From NCBI GenBank assembly GCA_937928335.1, contig CALFWN010000256.1, positions 1 to 9,939 of the forward strand: DNA of 9,939 nucleotides, read 5' to 3'. Made by a program: the position numbers and the translations under genes. Below the pieces are notes generated by a model. It made no database searches. It was given only the letters and a program-made list of their open reading frames with translations, and had not been told where the DNA came from. This document shows, in pieces, positions 6,941-9,939 of the stretch (position 1 is its first letter; each line of letters begins with the position of its first letter). Source of the DNA: an uncultured Litoreibacter sp. GTDB taxonomy: Bacteria; Pseudomonadota; Alphaproteobacteria; Rhodobacterales; Rhodobacteraceae.

Positions 6941-7412
6941 CAGGAAGATGTTTGGCCAACGGAACGGGGGAGAAATACCTTAGATACTGAAATACTCGTT
7001 ACGTTTTTACTTGGTAAATAGACATCCCGCTAAGCCTGCCGGCTGTAATTTCCGACAAGACCAGTGTGCCCCGGAGGGTGTGAAAGCAGCGTGAATTTAC
7101 CCAAGGGAAACTGTTAAAAAACCATGAATCAGAAGATAAATTCCAAAGACCTCCTGCTTACGCGCACGTCAAGCGCGGGTTTTCGGCAGTATTGTGCCTT
7201 TCAAGCGGGGTGACGCAGAGTTGAGTGGACTCGCATCATGGTTTGATTCGGCTCTTCTTTGCCGGAAGATCAGCCCCACACGCGCTGTGTGTGGCGCGAG
7301 GTGGGGTCGCCAGAACACGGCTTTCGCGCGATCAGCCCCCCTGCCCCCCAATGGGATTTCAAAACCCCGCCCGGTTGGATAGACCAAGACAGAGCCAAAG
7401 GCAGAGGCCGCC
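6941..7412. other. Intergenic region upstream of the ExoA-like gene, no convincing gene
   Basis: About 470 bases between the pqi terminator and the ExoA-like start. The left part (about 6970-7150) is visibly AT-richer than its surroundings, the right part GC-rich. It contains short repeats: TTAC-TTG-GTAA at about 7007-7017, CGCGC/GCGCG arms at 7161-7165 and 7173-7177, and a 10-base direct repeat GATCAGCCCC at 7268-7277 and 7330-7339. A nested hairpin is listed separately. Short open frames here (for example 7194-7382 plus) have no recognisable domain, ribosome site or codon signature. I could not place a promoter confidently. It most likely holds the promoter and 5' leader of the ExoA-like gene, possibly with a small RNA. 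Confidence 0.5.
7274..7306 (+). repeat. Nested hairpin in the leader of the ExoA-like gene
   Basis: Outer arms CCCCAC (7274-7279) and GTGGGG (7301-7306) enclose inner arms GCGC (7282-7285) and GCGC (7294-7297) around a TGTGTGTG loop. It lies about 105 bases before the GTG start at 7413. There is no T-run after it. It could be a regulatory stem in the mRNA leader or a DNA-level site; the function is unknown. Confidence 0.5.
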
Positions 7413-8423
7413 GTGACTGACACCCTTTCCCCAGAGCGCACGCAGCTTGCCCGCCGGATCATTGTCGCCATCCCCGCGCTGAACGAGGCGGGGTTTATTG
7501 CCGATTGTCTGACCTCGCTCGGGCTGGATGCGCCCGAGATGGCGCAGGTGGTCTTTGTGGTGGCCGATGGCGGCAGCAGCGACGCAACCCGCGAGATCAT
7601 CGCCGATCTGGCCCGCACCCGGCCCAACCTGCATCTGATCGACAATCCCGCGCGGCTGCAATCGGCAGGCGTGAATGCGGTGGCGCGCTCTGCCCTTGCC
7701 GAGGGGCGCGACATGCTGGTGCGTTGCGACGCACATGCGCTCTACCCCGGCGGCTTTGTGCTGGATCTGGCCGCCTGCCTTGAGGCATCGGAGGCGGCCA
7801 GCGTCGTGGTGGCGATGGATGCGGCGGGCAAGACCTGCTTCGCTAAGGCGGCCGCCTGGATCGTGGACACGCCGCTGGGCTCGGGCGGGGCCAGCCACCG
7901 AGGCGGCAGGCAATCGCGCTATGTCGATCACGGCCATCACGCGGCTTTTGATCTGGCGCTTTTTCGCGAGATCGGCGGCTATGACCCGGAGTTTTCGCAT
8001 AATGAAGATGCCGAGTTTGACCGCCGTCTGGGGGCCAAGGGCGGCCGGATCTGGCTCGATGCCGATGTGAGGCTGACCTATTTCATGCGGGACACGCCCC
8101 AAGGGCTGGCACGGCAATATTACAATTACGGGCGGGGCCGGATGCGCACGCTGATGAAACATGGCGACCGCCCCCGGCTGCGCCAGATGTTGCCCGTGGC
8201 GCTGCTGTGCATCTGCGTGCTGAGCCTGTTGGCGGGGCTGATGATCCACCCCTTGGGCTATGCCGGTTTGCTGGGCTACGGGTTAATTTTGCTCTGCGCA
8301 TCGCTTTGGATGCTGATGAGGACGCGCGCGTTTTGCGGGCTTTGGGCCGGTGTGGCGCTGGGCGTCATGCATCTGAGCTGGGCTCTGGGCGCGGTGCGAA
8401 TGTGGCTCAGCGCCCGGCAATAA
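7413..8423 (+). CDS. exoA: ExoA-like GT2 glycosyltransferase (exopolysaccharide biosynthesis)
   Basis: Membrane-associated family-2 glycosyltransferase resembling ExoA, which in Sinorhizobium adds a glucose to the lipid-linked succinoglycan repeat unit. The 336 residues show a GT-A fold: IVAIPALNEAGFI near 17-29, VVADGGSSDAT (D52, D57), RCDAHALYP (D106, DxD-like position) and the SRYVDHGHHAAFD block near 168-180. GGYDPEFSHNEDAEFDRRL follows near 188-206 (E198, D199), then GRIWLDAD near 211-218. QYYNYGRGRMR at 235-245 occupies the place of the QxxRW motif. Hydrophobic segments at about 259-279, 283-303 and 307-333 anchor it in the inner membrane. The GTG start is supported by AGAGG five bases upstream. 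Its stop overlaps the convergent GT4 gene by 17 bases. The ExoA assignment rests on motif resemblance, so the donor and acceptor sugars are not certain. Confidence 0.85.
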   Translation: MTDTLSPERTQLARRIIVAIPALNEAGFIADCLTSLGLDAPEMAQVVFVVADGGSSDATREIIADLARTRPNLHLIDNPARLQSAGVNAVARSALAEGRDMLVRCDAHALYPGGFVLDLAACLEASEAASVVVAMDAAGKTCFAKAAAWIVDTPLGSGGASHRGGRQSRYVDHGHHAAFDLALFREIGGYDPEFSHNEDAEFDRRLGAKGGRIWLDADVRLTYFMRDTPQGLARQYYNYGRGRMRTLMKHGDRPRLRQMLPVALLCICVLSLLAGLMIHPLGYAGLLGYGLILLCASLWMLMRTRAFCGLWAGVALGVMHLSWALGAVRMWLSARQ

Positions 8424-9522
8424 GCCGGTCGTAAAGCGCTGCGGTCTGTTGGCCTATGTCGGACCAATCCGTACCGATACTGCCCCTGGCGGGCGTTTTG
8501 CCGATGCTTTCAGACAGGGCCGCCGCCAATGCGAACGCGTCGCCCGGCGGCACCAGATGGCCTGTCTCGGGCGTGATTTCGTCACCAAAAGCGCCCAGAT
8601 CAGAGGCGATGACCCATTTGCGCAGGGATTTGGTGAGGTAATAGACGCCGCTGGCCTCGATCCGGCGATAGGGGAAGACCAGCGCATCGGCCTCCACCAT
8701 CAGTGCCGCCATATCCGCATCAGACAGCCAGCCGAGACGCCACTCCACATTGAGGTTTTCCTGCGCGGCCTTGGCCTGCGCGGGGGCCAGGTCACAAAAG
8801 GGCTCGCCCGCGATGATGACGCGCAGCGCATCACGGGTGGCTTGCGGCAGCGTGGCCAGCGCCTCGATCAGGATATCTGCGCCTTTATAGTCTTGCAGCC
8901 GCCCGAACAACACCACGCTCCAGCGCGGATCGCGCGGCGCAGGGGTTTTGGTCTGGCTGAGATCCAGCGAGAACGGCCCATGCGGGATAACCGAGAGCCT
9001 GTCTTCGCCGCAACCTGCCCGGATGAGCGCCTCGCGGCCACGGGAGGTGTGGACAATGACGTGATCGACCTGAGCCAGCACCTGCGGGAACCCCATGACC
9101 TGCAATTTCGAGGTCGGGTTGCCATTGAAGGGCGTTGTGTCATGGACGGTCAGCACCACGGGCGCGGTGCGGCGCAGCTTGCGGATGGCGCGCAGATCGG
9201 CGGCGGGCAGGACGGACCATTGCAGATGGACGATATCGGCTGGCCAGCTTTTGGAGAGCGCGATCATGCGTTTCAGCGAGCCGATATGGGACATGGCCTT
9301 GCGCAGCTTGGCAGCGGCCCCACCCTGTTTGGCGGAGGCCTCATGGCCGGGATAGAAAATCGGCGCGGTCTGGGCCTCGGGCAGGTCGGGCTTTTCGCCG
9401 TCGCGCAGCCCGCGCGTGGCCCAGAGCGTGGTGACGCCCGCCTTGTTCAGCCCGGTGTTGAGCGCGGCATCATAGGGCGCGGTGAACAAAGACGGGTCCA
9501 GCAGCAGCGCGTTAATGGCCAT
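8407..9522 (-). CDS. GT4 family glycosyltransferase (GT-B fold)
   Basis: Cytoplasmic retaining glycosyltransferase of the GT4 (GT-B) type, probably adding one sugar to an exopolysaccharide repeat unit. The 371 residues have an N-terminal acceptor domain with DIVHLQWSVLP (96-106) and VVLTVHDTTPF (122-132). The linker block VHTSRGREALIRAG (157-170) leads to LSVIPHGPF (176-184). The nucleotide-sugar domain has FGRLQDYKGADILIEAL (206-222, with R208 and K213 in the usual phosphate-binding positions). FPYRRIEASGVYYL (283-296) follows, E289 being the expected conserved glutamate, and then GHLVPPGD. The ATG at 9522 has AAGAAGG eight bases upstream. It overlaps the stop of the preceding GT2 gene by 11 bases, implying coupled expression, and runs tail-to-tail into the ExoA-like gene. 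The sugar specificity cannot be assigned. Confidence 0.9.
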   Translation of the reverse strand: MAINALLLDPSLFTAPYDAALNTGLNKAGVTTLWATRGLRDGEKPDLPEAQTAPIFYPGHEASAKQGGAAAKLRKAMSHIGSLKRMIALSKSWPADIVHLQWSVLPAADLRAIRKLRRTAPVVLTVHDTTPFNGNPTSKLQVMGFPQVLAQVDHVIVHTSRGREALIRAGCGEDRLSVIPHGPFSLDLSQTKTPAPRDPRWSVVLFGRLQDYKGADILIEALATLPQATRDALRVIIAGEPFCDLAPAQAKAAQENLNVEWRLGWLSDADMAALMVEADALVFPYRRIEASGVYYLTKSLRKWVIASDLGAFGDEITPETGHLVPPGDAFALAAALSESIGKTPARGSIGTDWSDIGQQTAALYDRLIAGR

Positions 9523-9939
9523 AATGCGCGCCTTCTTTCAGCGACAGACAGCCCGCGACCACGCCCCGGTGCAGGGCGGCGCGCAGCTGCCAGAACATCC
9601 GGCGGTCCGTGTTGAACGCATTGGCCAGCGCCATGCTGCTGGACAGCGCGGCTTTCAGCGCCGCAAGGCAGCCCAGTTTCAGCCGCGCGAAACTGCCGGT
9701 GGCCGACACCGCATAGCTTTGGCCCGAGCGGTATTTGCGGGTTTCCAGCCAGGCATAGGTGAGCCGCTCGGGGGTGACCTCTTCATGGACCACGGCCTCC
9801 CAGGCGACGGCGTAGCGTGCACCGAGGCGGTGCAGGCGGAAGAAAAATTCGGTGTCTTCGCCGCCGGTCTGGCCACGGGCGAGATCGAAGCGTTCTTTAT
9901 ACCAGCGCGTGCCTGCCCAGCGCAGAAGCGCGTTGCAGG
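9512..9939 (-). CDS. GT2 family glycosyltransferase, ExoM-like, N-terminus beyond window edge
   Basis: C-terminal 141 residues of a family-2 glycosyltransferase whose start lies right of base 9939. The frame is open from the window edge to the TAA at 9512-9514. The visible part begins CNALLRWAGTRWYKERFD and contains the catalytic-base motif TGGEDTEFFFRLHRLGARY. Next come WEAVVHEEV and PERLTYAWLETRKYRSGQSYA, a pattern found in ExoM-like and EpsH-like GT2 enzymes that build cell-surface polysaccharides. An internal GTG at 9793 gives a 93-residue frame, but the catalytic motif lies upstream of it, so that is not the real start. It precedes the GT4 gene on the same strand with an 11-base overlap, so both belong to one operon. 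Confidence 0.85.
   Translation of the reverse strand, partial: CNALLRWAGTRWYKERFDLARGQTGGEDTEFFFRLHRLGARYAVAWEAVVHEEVTPERLTYAWLETRKYRSGQSYAVSATGSFARLKLGCLAALKAALSSSMALANAFNTDRRMFWQLRAALHRGVVAGCLSLKEGAHYGH

Noticed and set aside
5943..6959. 338-codon open frame on the minus strand running through the terminator hairpin
   Set aside because: It is antisense to pqiB and pqiC, its start lies beyond the terminator stem, and its composition is Arg/His/Gln-rich with no domain.
6975..6995. Three ATAC motifs spaced eight to nine bases apart
   Set aside because: Four-base motifs in an AT-rich stretch are expected by chance and there is no wider repeat unit.
7223..7264. GGTTTGATTC stretch resembling a tRNA T-arm
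   Set aside because: No matching acceptor stem, D-arm or anticodon arm could be drawn around it.
7194..7382. Short plus-strand frames (about 62 codons) in the gap before the ExoA-like gene
   Set aside because: No ribosome site, no hydrophobic or domain pattern, and two overlapping frames look equally good, so coding is not supported.

Overview
The window is about 10 kb of GC-rich, densely packed chromosome. It looks alphaproteobacterial, most likely from the Rhodobacteraceae/Roseobacter group. That placement is inferred from codon and base use, frequent GTG starts, and the family types (two single-unit PqiA proteins, an ExoA-like glycosyltransferase, an M20 peptidase beside a peptide-type ABC binding protein). 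No rRNA or tRNA gene, insertion sequence or CRISPR array is visible.

Region 1 (1-2626, minus strand): an uptake/catabolism unit. An ArgE/DapE-like M20 metallopeptidase (1331-2626) is followed 52 bases downstream by a family-5 (dipeptide/oligopeptide-type) ABC transporter substrate-binding protein, cut off by the left window edge (1-1278). The binding protein has no stop inside the window, but it is open and in frame over all 426 codons. Permease and ATPase genes would be expected further left. Together they suggest periplasmic capture of a small peptide or N-acyl amino acid and its hydrolysis in the cytoplasm.

Region 2 (2627-2915): a divergent intergenic region carrying an 18-bp perfect inverted repeat with a structured 21-base spacer. 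This is the most striking non-coding signal in the window.

Region 3 (2916-6860, plus strand): a compact pqi (intermembrane lipid transport) operon of two separate half-size PqiA genes, a three-MCE-domain PqiB with a long helical C-terminus, and a PqiC lipoprotein. Genes overlap or lie within 3 bases of each other. A GC-rich hairpin with flanking A/T runs closes the operon at 6903-6940. The products would span the envelope: PqiA in the inner membrane, PqiB anchored there and forming a tube across the periplasm, PqiC in the outer membrane.

Region 4 (6941-7412): about 470 bases without a convincing gene, AT-richer on its left side, with a nested hairpin near 7274-7306. It is probably the leader/promoter region of the next gene.

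Region 5 (7413-9939): polysaccharide biosynthesis. An ExoA-like GT2 glycosyltransferase (plus) converges on a minus-strand pair: a GT2 family protein cut by the right edge, and a GT4 family protein whose start overlaps the GT2 stop by 11 bases. The ExoA-like and GT4 genes overlap tail-to-tail by 17 bases. This looks like the edge of an exopolysaccharide (succinoglycan-like) locus.

The gene content belongs to known families; I see no clearly new protein system. The items most worth a second look are the 2725-2781 repeat, the internal repeats in the PqiB C-terminus, and the structured leader before the ExoA-like gene.
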